Shown: positions 53,250 to 62,953, numbered from the stretch's first letter. The stretch: 64,000 bases of DNA from Arcobacter sp. EP1 (GCA_001655195.1 LPNY01000042.1:375627-439626), one strand, 5' to 3'. Numbers and translations: made by a program. Notes: generated by a model not told the origin, from the sequence alone.

Positions 53250-54725
53250 TTATGAGATAAATTTAATAATCTCTTCTTCGATATCTGCTTTATCAATAAC
53301 AGTATCATGTTTAATTTTGGCTTCAAATAGTGCTGAAATTTGTGCAGGAATTAGCGCGCCACATTTATGTGAAATTTGCTCTAATGCTTCTTTATCTGCA
53401 TAACTGTTGTCATCTTTATTGAGTGCGTTTAAAACCGTTGGTGAAAATTTTGTCCATTCAGCAGTTGAATACATCACTGCTTTTAAATCTTGATCTTTAA
53501 GTTCTTCATATGCTTTTAGACATGTTGCTGTATGTGGATCCATTAAGTATCCATCATCTAAAAAGTTTTGAATTATCTCTTTTCCATAAGAATCATCTGA
53601 ATTAACAGCACTAAACTCTTTTTGTAAAACAGCAAGTTCATCTGGTGTTAATTGGAAAATCTCTTTTTCATTTAAATCGGTCATAAACTCTTTTGTTCGC
53701 TTATCTCCAAATAGATCATAAAGTACACGTTCAATATTAGATGATTTTAAAATATCCATTGCAGGTGACTTTGTTAAGATAAGTTCTTTTCCTCGAATAT
53801 CATAAATACCTGTATTAATCCATTGGGTTAAAATATTGTTTTCATTTGAAGCAATAAGAATTTTTTCAATAGGGATTCCCATTTTCTTTGCATAGTATCC
53901 ACCTAAAGCATTTCCAAAATTTCCACTTGGAACGATTAGGTAAATTTTTTCACCCAATTTAATCTCATCTTGTTTAACTAATTCAATGTATGAGTGAATA
54001 TGATAAACGATTTGGAAGATAATTCGTCCAAAGTTTACAGAGTTTGCCGCACTAAGTTTAATACCATCTTTTTCTAATTCATCCTTAAAGCTTTGTGAAG
54101 CTAAAAGATTTTTTAATGCTGCTTGTGCATCATCAAAGTTTCCTTCAATACCAATAACTTTTAAGTTGTCTCCATCTTCACATACCATTTGAAGACGTTG
54201 TACATCAGATGTTCCACCACTTGGATACATACAAGCAACTTGAATACCCTCTTTGTTTTTAAAAGTATTGAGTGCTGCTGGTCCTGTATCTCCTGATGTT
54301 GCTGCTAAAATCAGATATTTTTCATTTTTAGCTTTTGCAATTGAACTCAAAATCGAACCAAAAGGTTGCAGTGCCATATCTTTAAAAGCTCGTGTAGGAC
54401 CATGGTATTGTTCTTGTACAAAAAGATCCTTTTTGATTTTTTGTACGGGACATGGATTTTGTGCATCATCAAAGGCATCATACAAATCTAAAGCTTCATT
54501 AATATCAGATTCACTTATATCAATTTCGAAAGCTTTTAGTAAACTGTAGGCTAATTCCTTATAAGTTTTACTTATGTGTGACTCTACAAAATCTAATCCT
54601 AAATTTGGTAAATCTTTTGGAACATAAAGCCCACCAAAAGATGCACTCGGATTTAAAATTGCTTCTGAGAAAGTAACTTCACTTGATTTGATTCCGTCGT
54701 TTCCTCGTGTTTCAATAAAATTCAT
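53250..54725 (-). CDS. thrC: threonine synthase ThrC
   Basis: PLP enzyme turning phosphohomoserine into threonine. 491 residues, the long class: SEAILNPSASFGGLYVP, the PLP lysine in YHGPTRAFKDMALQPFG, AATSGDTGPAALN, and VPSGNFGNALGGYYAKKMG. Uses the product of thrB at 19971. It follows argB after seven bases. Confidence 0.96.
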   Translation of the reverse strand: MNFIETRGNDGIKSSEVTFSEAILNPSASFGGLYVPKDLPNLGLDFVESHISKTYKELAYSLLKAFEIDISESDINEALDLYDAFDDAQNPCPVQKIKKDLFVQEQYHGPTRAFKDMALQPFGSILSSIAKAKNEKYLILAATSGDTGPAALNTFKNKEGIQVACMYPSGGTSDVQRLQMVCEDGDNLKVIGIEGNFDDAQAALKNLLASQSFKDELEKDGIKLSAANSVNFGRIIFQIVYHIHSYIELVKQDEIKLGEKIYLIVPSGNFGNALGGYYAKKMGIPIEKILIASNENNILTQWINTGIYDIRGKELILTKSPAMDILKSSNIERVLYDLFGDKRTKEFMTDLNEKEIFQLTPDELAVLQKEFSAVNSDDSYGKEIIQNFLDDGYLMDPHTATCLKAYEELKDQDLKAVMYSTAEWTKFSPTVLNALNKDDNSYADKEALEQISHKCGALIPAQISALFEAKIKHDTVIDKADIEEEIIKFIS

Positions 54726-54732
54726 TTTTTTA

Positions 54733-55638
54733 TTAACCTTTTGTATTTAATAGTTTATTTATATCAATTCCATTATTTGGATTGTCTCGTCGTACGAATT
54801 GTGTACCAATACCATCACTCGTAAAGAGTTCAAGCAATAGTGAATGTTCAACTCTTCCATCAATAATATGGGCTTTATTAACTCCATTAAAGATAGCATC
54901 AATACATGAATCAACTTTAGGAATCATTCCCCCCGCAATTGTTTCATCTGTTTTATACTCATCAACTTCAACTTCATCTAAAGAGTGTAAAAGGTTTCCA
55001 CTTTTATCTAAAACCCCTTTTGTATCAGTTAGGAAAAGTACTTTTTGAGCATTAATAGCGCTGGCAACTTTACTTGCTGCTACGTCTGCATTGATATTAA
55101 AACCAGGATGGTTTGGTTCAGCACTATCAGCAATTGGAGCAATAACAGGAATGAAACCTTCATTAATAAGGTTATCAATCATCTCTCCATCAACTTTAGT
55201 AATAACACCGGTGTAACCAAATTTACCATTCTCTTTTGGTTCTGCATTGATAATTGAAGAGTCTTTACCTGAAATACCTATGGCTTTTGCACCATGGTGG
55301 TTAAGTAGTGAGGTGATGTTTTTATTGATTTCTCCACTTAGAACCATTTCAACAACACGCATGGTCTCTTCAGACGTAACACGGTGTCCATCAACAAACT
55401 CTGAGTGAATTTCTAACTTTTCTAACAGCTCAGAAATACGTGCTCCACCACCATGAACAATAACAGGATTCATCCCTACAAGTTTTAGTAGAACAATGTC
55501 CTCTGCAAACTTCTCTTTGAGTTCTGGAGAGGTTTGTGCTGAGCCACCATATTTAATTACAATTTTTTTCCCATAAAATTTCTTGATATGTGGAATTGCA
55601 TCAAGAAGGGTTTCAACGGTTTTATGCTTTTTTTGCAT
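54733..55638 (-). CDS. argB: acetylglutamate kinase ArgB
   Basis: Second step of arginine synthesis. 301 residues: KKIVIKYGGSAQTS, LVGMNPVIVHGGGARIS, DGHRVTSEETMRVVEMVLSG (in part), NINADVAASKVASAINAQKVLFLTD and GGMIPKVDSCIDAI. I start at the ATG at 55638, preceded by AAAGGTG; the in-frame GTG/ATG region upstream to 55707 would add a 23-residue basic extension not expected for the family. Confidence 0.95.
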   Translation of the reverse strand: MQKKHKTVETLLDAIPHIKKFYGKKIVIKYGGSAQTSPELKEKFAEDIVLLKLVGMNPVIVHGGGARISELLEKLEIHSEFVDGHRVTSEETMRVVEMVLSGEINKNITSLLNHHGAKAIGISGKDSSIINAEPKENGKFGYTGVITKVDGEMIDNLINEGFIPVIAPIADSAEPNHPGFNINADVAASKVASAINAQKVLFLTDTKGVLDKSGNLLHSLDEVEVDEYKTDETIAGGMIPKVDSCIDAIFNGVNKAHIIDGRVEHSLLLELFTSDGIGTQFVRRDNPNNGIDINKLLNTKG

Positions 55639-55728
55639 GGAAGTTTCACCTTTAAAGGGTTTTCTTTTTCTATTAACCCTTAAGAAATATCCGCGCATTA
55701 TACTCAAAACTAGCTAAAAAGCAAACTT

Positions 55729-57570
55729 TTAGTACTCGTCGTCAAATTCACCCTCTTTAACTAATTCTTTAGAGAAGACAACACTTTTGTTTCTCCCTGT
55801 ATCTTTTGCATTGTAAAGTGCCATATCTGCAAACTTTACACATTGCCAGAAGTTATCAGTATGTGTTGGGAATACGCTAGCTCCAATACTAATTGTTTTG
55901 CAGAACGTACTTGTTCCTGCAGGAATCTCTTTTTTAGCAAATGCAAGTCTAATTTTTTCAGAAACCTCTTTTACATAGTTTTCATCACAGTTATATAAAA
56001 GAACAATAAACTCTTCTCCACCAAATCGAACTACAATATCTGATTCTCGTGTATTTTCAATAAGTGTTTGAGCAATAATTTTAATGGCCACATCACCCAC
56101 ATCATGACCATAAGTATCATTAATCATTTTAAAGAAATCAATATCAACCATAAGAACACCGTATGCAGTGTCTGTTCTTTTAGCTTGTGAAACAATGGTT
56201 TTCACTGATTCTTCTAAGTATTTACGGTTATACAATCCAGTCAATGGATCAGTACGAGCTGTGAGTTCTAACATGTGCATTAGTTTTTTACTGACAATTT
56301 CTGGTTTTGCTGTATCAATATAGTCTTGAATAGATGGCAGTAACATTCTTACTCTATCATGTTCTTCTTTTGTGTCACTTACAATTGAAACGATAAAGTC
56401 TAAGTCATTTGAAATTGAGTATGGAGTACAAATATAGAACTCTGCTTTATCGTGATTAAACTTATCGCACATTTTATTAAATTGACAACTATCTACTACT
56501 GTGTTGGTTCTATCTGCTCGACACCCTTCTTGGGCTTGACAGTGAATCTCTTTTTCCACATAAACAATTTTTACATCTTTACCCGTTGTATCAGCTTCAA
56601 TAAAGTTAAAATTAGTAAGTTTAAATTTCTGTTTTAATATGTATGCTAGTCTGTCATAGACTTCATTAATATGTTCATCATGCTCAATGGTTTTTCTAAA
56701 CTTATAAATAGAAGCTAATCGATTAACTGTTGCTTTTACGTCAATGAGTGGATCTTGGTCTTTTTGCTTTTGGTGTACTAAAAAGACATTAATCTTTTGT
56801 TCAATTTCATCCAGGGTTGTTTGTAGTTTTTCTAAAAGCCCATCAACCCAACCCGCAACAGTGTCACTTTGTTTTCCACGTGTTTTACCAATTCTGTCTG
56901 AATAGTCCCCACTTTGCGCTTTTTTCATTACACGGTTGATTGAATCAAAAAGAGTTAAGAAAGGTGAAACTAATTTATTAACAAAGAAAAGAATAAAAAT
57001 AATTAAAATCAGTGCAATAATTATTGTATTCCCTACTGTTTTCATACCTACTTCTTTAATATCATCAACAGACATAGCAATAGTAATGGCTCCAAGGGTG
57101 TCACCGTGTTGAGCCGTTGTATGACACGACAGGCAATCAATCTCTCCATCAGAGGTTCCAATATATGGAATAGTAATCCTATATGAACTTTTACCAAAGA
57201 TTCGCTCTTCTACAACGGTTTGTTCAACCCCATTTTTTAAAACATACTCATCCGTTGCATCTCGGGCTACTTCATTATTATGCCCTTCTCCAAACTGTTC
57301 AATAACAGACTCTCCTCGAGATAGCCAGATTTCATCAATGTTTTCTAGTTTTGTAATTTGATCTAAAAAAAGGCTTCGATTATTTATTACGCCATTAACC
57401 ATGTGGGAGGTAAGACTGTGTTTAACTGTTTGCGCAATTGCTTTTGCTTTGTTTTCAACACTTGTTAGTCCGTATTCTCTAAAGTTCATTAAAATATTTA
57501 CAATTAAAATAAGAAACATGACGGTCATAACGATAAAGAGTGAGAGTGAGATTTTTTGCTTTGAGTTCAT
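55729..57570 (-). CDS. membrane diguanylate cyclase with periplasmic heme c motif
   Basis: 613 residues: helix 1 (about 9-29), a periplasmic sensor ending in a heme-attachment motif CLSCH (Cys146-His150), helix 2 (180-198), a HAMP-like linker, a coiled coil, a cytoplasmic Cys-rich sensor (HCQAQEGCRADR, DSCQFNKMCDKF) and a GGDEF domain with active site FGGEEF and an RESD inhibitory site (RxxD) before it. Makes cyclic di-GMP, probably in response to redox or gas ligands. Start at the ATG at 57570 behind AGG; a GTG nine bases upstream is the alternative. Confidence 0.85.
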   Translation of the reverse strand: MNSKQKISLSLFIVMTVMFLILIVNILMNFREYGLTSVENKAKAIAQTVKHSLTSHMVNGVINNRSLFLDQITKLENIDEIWLSRGESVIEQFGEGHNNEVARDATDEYVLKNGVEQTVVEERIFGKSSYRITIPYIGTSDGEIDCLSCHTTAQHGDTLGAITIAMSVDDIKEVGMKTVGNTIIIALILIIFILFFVNKLVSPFLTLFDSINRVMKKAQSGDYSDRIGKTRGKQSDTVAGWVDGLLEKLQTTLDEIEQKINVFLVHQKQKDQDPLIDVKATVNRLASIYKFRKTIEHDEHINEVYDRLAYILKQKFKLTNFNFIEADTTGKDVKIVYVEKEIHCQAQEGCRADRTNTVVDSCQFNKMCDKFNHDKAEFYICTPYSISNDLDFIVSIVSDTKEEHDRVRMLLPSIQDYIDTAKPEIVSKKLMHMLELTARTDPLTGLYNRKYLEESVKTIVSQAKRTDTAYGVLMVDIDFFKMINDTYGHDVGDVAIKIIAQTLIENTRESDIVVRFGGEEFIVLLYNCDENYVKEVSEKIRLAFAKKEIPAGTSTFCKTISIGASVFPTHTDNFWQCVKFADMALYNAKDTGRNKSVVFSKELVKEGEFDDEY

Positions 57571-57699
57571 TGAAAACACCTATTTGAAATTAGGGAAAAT
57601 TCTATCATTATTTTTCTTAATTGTAAAATTAAATTAAAAATATAAGTAATATGTAATAATTGTATTATTTTGAGATTAGTAGCTTAACCATATTTATAG

Positions 57700-57705
57700 T
57701 ACAAT
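57700..57705 (+). promoter_or_regulatory. addA -10 element, nearly leaderless
   Basis: TATAGTACAATCC holds TACAAT seven bases before the addA ATG; no Shine-Dalgarno is present between it and the start codon. If used, the transcript begins at or one base before the ATG. Confidence 0.4.
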
Positions 57706-57712
57706 CCTTTTT

Positions 57713-60454
57713 ATGAAACAATTTTTAGCCTTAAAAGCCAGTGCGGGAAGTGGTAAAACATTTGCGTTAACTGTGCGATATATATCACTGCTACTTCATG
57801 GCGCTAATCCTAGCGAAATTTTAACTCTAACTTTTACCAATAAAGCGGCCAATGAGATGAGTGAACGTATTTATAAAACGTTACTTACCCTTGGAGATGA
57901 TGAAGGTTACTTAACTGCAATAATTGAACAATCGGGACTTTCTCAAGAAGTGATTTTAGGACAAAAGGCAACATTGTTAAAACTCTTTATTAATTCAGAA
58001 ATTGCAATTTATACTATTGATAAATTTGTCAATAAAATTTTGCGAGAGTTTTGTGGTTATTTATCCATAAACGATGACTTTGAAATTCGTGAAGATGATG
58101 TAGAACACTTAAGTTATAAGTTTTTGCAATCAATGAGTTTAGAGAGTTTTGATAAACTCATTGAGTTCTCTTTTGTAGAATCTAAAAAATTTAATTCTAT
58201 TTTTGATTTATTTAAAATATTGTTAGAAAAAAATGACAATGTTGATATGGTTAATATTGACTTATCTCTATTATCATTACAAAAAAATGAGATTTTACAA
58301 ATTGCCTATAAACTCAAAGAACATATTTTAAACTGTGATGCTGCTTCAAAGTCAGCAATCAATGCCGTAAATTTTGACTCTTTTGAGGCGTTACTTAAAA
58401 AAGGAAAGACCTGGCTTACTAAAGAGAACAGTTATAACTCCCGTGATTTTAAAAAGTGTTCCAATGAAATTTTTGAAGCTAATTTTCAAAAGGTAAAAAG
58501 TGAATTAGCGATTTATTATAAACTGCGCAGTTCTTATTCTTTGAGCTCTTTATTTAAACTCTATTTGGAGTTTAAAGAGTTCAAAATGAAATACAATAAA
58601 AACAAAAACTATTTAGAGTTTAATGATATCTCTAATCTCGTTTTTGATTTATTAAATTCAAAAATTGATAAAGAATTTTTATATTTTAGGCTAGATAGTA
58701 AATATAACCACATGCTTATAGATGAGTTCCAAGATACTTCTATTTTACAATTTAAGATTTTACAACCTTTGATTGAAGAGATTGTTTCAGGTTCAAGTGA
58801 AACCTATAAAACCTTTTTTTATGTGGGAGATACAAAACAGTCAATTTACCGATTTCGAGGAGGTAAACGAGAGCTGTTTGATTATGTGAGTAAAATTTAT
58901 CCTCAAATAGAGATTGAAGTACTCAACACAAATTATCGTTCTTGTGAGAATATTGTCTCTTATGTAAATCAACAGTTTTTACAACTACATGCTTATGAGT
59001 ATTATGAACAGTTTAGTGTAAATAAAAATGGTTTTGTGGAAGTGATTAATGATAGTGCTTTAGAGAGTGATGAAAAGTTTGCTTCTATTGCTTCAAAAAT
59101 TGCCGAACTTTTTAAACAAGGGGTCAACGCAAACTCCATTGCAATTCTTACGTATACCAATGCGGATGTTTTGTCACTATATTCATATTTAAGTCAAAAA
59201 TTCCCACAACTTAAAATTGCTACGGAGATGACCTCAAGGCTTGTTAATCAAGAGAATGTAAAAGCGCTGATTAATGCTATAAAATATCTGTATTATCAAG
59301 AAGATATCTATAAAGAGAACTGTAATGCAATTTTAGGATTTGCCCCACTAAGCGCTTTTGAGTTTAGTTATGATTTACAAAAATTAAATCTACAACAGTT
59401 AGCATATAGTCTAGCACAGGATTTAAAACTTATTGATGACAATGTTATTAAATTTATTGAAGAGTGTAGTCGTTATCAAAATATTGTTGATTTTGTTTAT
59501 GAGGTTGATAAGCTTGAAACTCCAATGGAAAACAAAGAGCAGAGTGGCTTACAAATTTTAACCATATTTAAATCAAAGGGTTTAGAATTTGACACAGTCT
59601 TTTTATTAGATAGAATCAAACGAAAAAATGCCGATAGAAGTTCCCTACTATTTGAGTATGATGATATTGCATTAAAAAATGTTTATTATAAGATTTCCTC
59701 TTTGGAAAACTTCGATGAGCACTATGCTAAAGCATTAGAAAAAGAGAAACGACTCAGTCTTGATGATGAAATAAATATTTTATATGTAGCAATGACCCGA
59801 GCAAAAAACAATCTGTTTATTTTCAAAAAAGAAAAAAGTTCTGTTTTTGATATCTTAAAACTTCAATCCCAAACCGTTGGGCAACTTATGGTAAGTTCTG
59901 ATATTAAAAACGAGATTAGAAAAATTGAACCAGTTATTTATACTCCGTTGGATTTAGGCAAACAAGAAAAACAAATCAGTGGCGAAAAAGAGGAGAGTTC
60001 ATATACTATCCATGCAAAGTATTTTGGTATTGCAACTCACCTTTGTTTAGAGATGATGAACGAGTTTACTTTAGATGCTTTACAGACAGCTCTAGCTTTA
60101 GTTAAAAACCGCTATAGTAGTTATTTAAGTGAGCGTGATTTTACAGATATTCAAAAACGTATAGAGTTGTTGATTAATCATAGTGAGTTTAATGCTTTAG
60201 TCACACAAAGTGAATTTATAACCGAACAAGCATTAATGTATAAAAATGAGTTAAAGATTATTGATTTATTACTCAAAACTGCAGATGGTTATGTGATTAT
60301 TGATTATAAAACAACTAAAGATGAACTTCCTGAACACCTACAACAAGTTAATCATTATAAAAAAGCCATCACTTCTATTTTTAATACACAAAATGTAAAA
60401 GGGTATTTAGTCTATTTACGACCTACACAGATTCATTTAAAAAGTACCGAATAG
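57713..60454 (+). CDS. addA: AddA/RecB-type helicase-nuclease
   Basis: 913 residues: Walker A KASAGSGKTFAL at 8-19, LTFTNKAANEMSERI (motif Ia), MLIDEFQDTS (Walker B), YVGDTKQSIYRFRGGKREL (motif III), TIFKSKGLEFDTVFLL (motif V), NILYVAMTRAKNNLFI (motif VI) and a C-terminal nuclease with YVIIDYKTTKDE. Helicase partner of AddB at 7608. Shorter than AddA of Firmicutes, as usual in Campylobacterota. Its 3' end overlaps the convergent thiE-like gene by 32 bases. Confidence 0.88.
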   Translation: MKQFLALKASAGSGKTFALTVRYISLLLHGANPSEILTLTFTNKAANEMSERIYKTLLTLGDDEGYLTAIIEQSGLSQEVILGQKATLLKLFINSEIAIYTIDKFVNKILREFCGYLSINDDFEIREDDVEHLSYKFLQSMSLESFDKLIEFSFVESKKFNSIFDLFKILLEKNDNVDMVNIDLSLLSLQKNEILQIAYKLKEHILNCDAASKSAINAVNFDSFEALLKKGKTWLTKENSYNSRDFKKCSNEIFEANFQKVKSELAIYYKLRSSYSLSSLFKLYLEFKEFKMKYNKNKNYLEFNDISNLVFDLLNSKIDKEFLYFRLDSKYNHMLIDEFQDTSILQFKILQPLIEEIVSGSSETYKTFFYVGDTKQSIYRFRGGKRELFDYVSKIYPQIEIEVLNTNYRSCENIVSYVNQQFLQLHAYEYYEQFSVNKNGFVEVINDSALESDEKFASIASKIAELFKQGVNANSIAILTYTNADVLSLYSYLSQKFPQLKIATEMTSRLVNQENVKALINAIKYLYYQEDIYKENCNAILGFAPLSAFEFSYDLQKLNLQQLAYSLAQDLKLIDDNVIKFIEECSRYQNIVDFVYEVDKLETPMENKEQSGLQILTIFKSKGLEFDTVFLLDRIKRKNADRSSLLFEYDDIALKNVYYKISSLENFDEHYAKALEKEKRLSLDDEINILYVAMTRAKNNLFIFKKEKSSVFDILKLQSQTVGQLMVSSDIKNEIRKIEPVIYTPLDLGKQEKQISGEKEESSYTIHAKYFGIATHLCLEMMNEFTLDALQTALALVKNRYSSYLSERDFTDIQKRIELLINHSEFNALVTQSEFITEQALMYKNELKIIDLLLKTADGYVIIDYKTTKDELPEHLQQVNHYKKAITSIFNTQNVKGYLVYLRPTQIHLKSTE

Positions 60455-60995
60455 ACGCAAATCCATAGGCTCGTGTTTTTGATATTTGTGTTACGTGTTC
60501 TTGGGTAATAATTCCTCCCAAAGCAATAATATTCATATCAAAAATAGAGAGTAACTTTTTTAAGTTTGGTACCCCTTTGGGTTCACCTTTATTAGGTGTT
60601 TTAAAAATAGGGGAGTAGGTGACTGCATTGACAAAAGCTTTTTGGGCTTTTTCAACTTGTAAGATATCATGACATGAGATAACAACATACATATCATTTT
60701 GTTTTGCCTCTTTAATCAACTCAAATTGCTTTGAAGTTAGATGCACGCCGCACTTTAACTCTTTTGCTAGTGCAATGTTTTCATTGAGTAAAACTTGTTG
60801 AATATTATGTTTTTGACACACTCTTACAAAGATACGTGCTAACGCTTCATAGTTTGATGAATGTTTATCTCTAAAACAGGCATGGTCTACATGGGTAGTA
60901 GAGAGAATACTTTCAAGTTTTTTTTCAAATATCGTTTCATCACTGCTATAATAATCGGGATCGGTTATTAGGTAATGAACTAAATCTTCATTCAT
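60423..60995 (-). CDS. ThiE/TenI-like thiamine phosphate synthase family protein
   Basis: 190 residues forming a TIM-barrel pattern: YLITDPDYY, NEALARIFVRVCQ-type helix, GVHLTSKQF, VISCHD, YSPIFKTPNKGEPKGVPNL and IIALGGIITQEHV. These are ThiE/TenI hallmarks. It is shorter than ThiE (about 210), and the Mg-binding aspartates near LLND are changed (LLNENIALA), so a TenI-like or altered role is possible. Convergent with addA and overlapping it. Confidence 0.7.
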   Translation of the reverse strand: MNEDLVHYLITDPDYYSSDETIFEKKLESILSTTHVDHACFRDKHSSNYEALARIFVRVCQKHNIQQVLLNENIALAKELKCGVHLTSKQFELIKEAKQNDMYVVISCHDILQVEKAQKAFVNAVTYSPIFKTPNKGEPKGVPNLKKLLSIFDMNIIALGGIITQEHVTQISKTRAYGFASIRYFLNESV

Positions 60996-61034
60996 AAAGA
61001 ATATTTTCCTTCACACAGTCTTTACATTAAAGTT

Positions 61035-61058
61035 ATATGATTTATATAGAAATCATAT
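61035..61058. promoter_or_regulatory. perfect palindrome at the promoter of the DUF3179 gene
   Basis: ATATGATTT (61035-61043) and AAATCATAT (61050-61058) are exact complements around ATATAG. TTTACA at 61021-61026 and TATAGA at 61045-61050, 18 bases apart, are a plausible -35/-10 pair, so the palindrome covers the -10. The Shine-Dalgarno TGAGGAG follows immediately. Confidence 0.5.
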
Positions 61059-61070
61059 GAGGAGTATATT

Positions 61071-62189
61071 ATGAAATTTCTAATAGGTACATTAATTTTT
61101 TTGACACTTCTTTTTTCTAATGAGATTCAAACAATTGATAACAGAAGTTTTAAACTTAAACTTCACACGATGAGTTGGGAAACCAATTGGAAAAAACATA
61201 CAATAGATTATGATGAACTACTCAGTGGTGGTCCAAGTAGGGATGGAATACCTCCCTTGGATACGCCGAAATTTGTGGATATCCAAAGTGCAAAACAGTG
61301 GCTCAATGATAGAGAGCCTGTGATTTTTGTTAAAATAAATAATGAGGTAAAAGCTTATGCTTTACAGGTACTCATTTGGCATGAAATAGTTAATGATACC
61401 CTAGGAGATAAAAAAATCTCAGTAACCTTTTGTCCTTTGTGTAATGCCTCAATTGTATTTGATAGAAAGCTTGATGGTAAAACTTATGATTTTGGGACCT
61501 CTGGGTTACTTCGGCACTCTGATTTAGTCATGTATGATAGACAAACAGAATCTTTATGGCAACAGTTTACTGGAACAGCAATTGTGGGAGATTTGACCAA
61601 TAAAATACTCACTCAAATACCCTCTTCAATTATGAGTTTCAAAGAGGTTTATACACGATTTCCTCAAGCTAAGATTCTCTCTCGTAATACGGGATACCTA
61701 AGAGATTATGGGCGTAATCCTTATGCGGGTTATGACGATGTTAATCAAACACCATTTATGTTACGACAAGAAGCAGATGGAAGAATGTTGCCCATGCAAC
61801 GTGTTGCAACAGTGAGTTTTGGTACGAAAGATAAAGCATACTCATATAATGTGCTTAAAAAGAAAAAAGTGGTAAACGATACTTTTGCTCATCAAAACTT
61901 AACACTTTTTTATGGAAACAATGTTGCTTCAGCATTAGACCGAAGTGATATTGCTTCATCAAAAGATAGTGGTACGGTTGTTGTTTATGATCGTCATGTA
62001 AATGGAAAAGTGCTGGAGTTTTATTATAAGGATGGTTTTTTTGATAAACAGACAAACTCACAATGGAACCTTTTTGGAGAAGCAGTTCAGGGTGAATTAA
62101 AAGGTGAAAAATTAACACCCATTGTTTTTGGAAGTCATTTTTGGTTTGCATGGGCAGTTTTTAAACCCAATACAATAATTTATAAATAG
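61071..62189 (+). CDS. DUF3179 domain secreted protein
   Basis: 372 residues: signal peptide (MKFLIGTLIFLTLLFS), then the DUF3179 pattern with RDGIPPLDTPKFV, REPVIFVKINNEVKAYALQVL, WHEIVND, the CPLCNASIVFDR Cys pair, FGTSGLLRHSDLVMYDRQTES and LWQQFTGTAIVGDL. The family is widespread in marine bacteria and has no settled function. The CPLC motif may bind metal or be redox-active. Single gene with its own palindromic promoter and terminator. Confidence 0.82.
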   Translation: MKFLIGTLIFLTLLFSNEIQTIDNRSFKLKLHTMSWETNWKKHTIDYDELLSGGPSRDGIPPLDTPKFVDIQSAKQWLNDREPVIFVKINNEVKAYALQVLIWHEIVNDTLGDKKISVTFCPLCNASIVFDRKLDGKTYDFGTSGLLRHSDLVMYDRQTESLWQQFTGTAIVGDLTNKILTQIPSSIMSFKEVYTRFPQAKILSRNTGYLRDYGRNPYAGYDDVNQTPFMLRQEADGRMLPMQRVATVSFGTKDKAYSYNVLKKKKVVNDTFAHQNLTLFYGNNVASALDRSDIASSKDSGTVVVYDRHVNGKVLEFYYKDGFFDKQTNSQWNLFGEAVQGELKGEKLTPIVFGSHFWFAWAVFKPNTIIYK

Positions 62190-62206
62190 AAAATTTTAGG
62201 CATAAA

Positions 62207-62238
62207 AAAAGGGAAGAATCATTTGATTCTTCCCTTTT
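62207..62238. terminator. bidirectional intrinsic terminator between the DUF3179 gene and atpB
   Basis: AAAAGGGAAGAATCA (62207-62221) pairs with TGATTCTTCCCTTTT (62224-62238), leaving only two or four loop bases. A and T tracts flank both sides. It lies 17 bases after the DUF3179 stop and 28 before the atpB end. Confidence 0.88.
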
Positions 62239-62266
62239 AAAGTAACTAAGTACTTATTAGTCTCTT

Positions 62267-62953
62267 TTAGTGTTCCTCTTCTGCCATCATAACAGAACCT
62301 GCAATATAAACGTAAGTTAAAATTGCAAAAATGAATGCTTGTAAGAATCCAAATGCTGTTAATAAGAAGAATGCTGGTAATGGTAATAACCAAGGTACTA
62401 ACATTAAAAGTACCATTAAGAACATATCATCCCCTCTAATTGAACCGAAAAGTCTGAACGATAAAGATACGATTCTAGATAAATGAGAAATAATCTCAAT
62501 TGGGAACATTAAAGGAGCAAGTACTGGCATTGGTCCCATAAAGTGCTTAAAGTAGTTAACAAAACCATTTAATTTGATACCTACGTAGTTGTAGTATACA
62601 AATACCATTAATGCTAATGATAATGTAAAGTTAATATTACTTGTTGGTGATTCAAATCCTGGAATAACACCAATCATATTACTAAAAAATACAACAATTG
62701 CTAATGTACCAATTAATGGTAAATATCGTCGTGCGTTTTTCTCACCCATTGTATCAGCACCCATTGCAATGATACCACCGATAAACGCTTCCATAACATT
62801 TTGCGAACCAGTTGGAACTAGTTGCATTTTTTTCGTAGCTGCACGAGCTACTAAAAAGATTACCGCAATTACTAAAATAAAGTGCGATAAGATTATCCAT
62901 TCTTGTCCGTGTCCACCAATTGAACCCAAGAATGTAAATAGTCTTCCTTCCAT
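62267..62953 (-). CDS. atpB: ATP synthase F0 subunit a
   Basis: Proton channel half of F0. 228 residues, about five membrane helices; the essential Arg is in [15 protein letters not shown] near residue 165, with [10 protein letters not shown] near 50 and [19 protein letters not shown] near the end. In Campylobacterota atpB lies apart from the remaining atp genes, as here. AAAGGAAGA precedes the ATG. Confidence 0.96.
   Translation of the reverse strand: MEGRLFTFLGSIGGHGQEWIILSHFILVIAVIFLVARAATKKMQLVPTGSQNVMEAFIGGIIAMGADTMGEKNARRYLPLIGTLAIVVFFSNMIGVIPGFESPTSNINFTLSLALMVFVYYNYVGIKLNGFVNYFKHFMGPMPVLAPLMFPIEIISHLSRIVSLSFRLFGSIRGDDMFLMVLLMLVPWLLPLPAFFLLTAFGFLQAFIFAILTYVYIAGSVMMAEEEH

Noticed and set aside
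55639-55707. 23-residue N-terminal extension of ArgB
   Set aside because: Basic, low-complexity extension not seen in the family; AAAGGTG is placed for the ATG at 55638.
61855-62151. 98-codon open frame on the minus strand inside the DUF3179 gene
   Set aside because: Rich in His, Gln and Leu from antisense codons; no start signal and overlaps a conserved domain.
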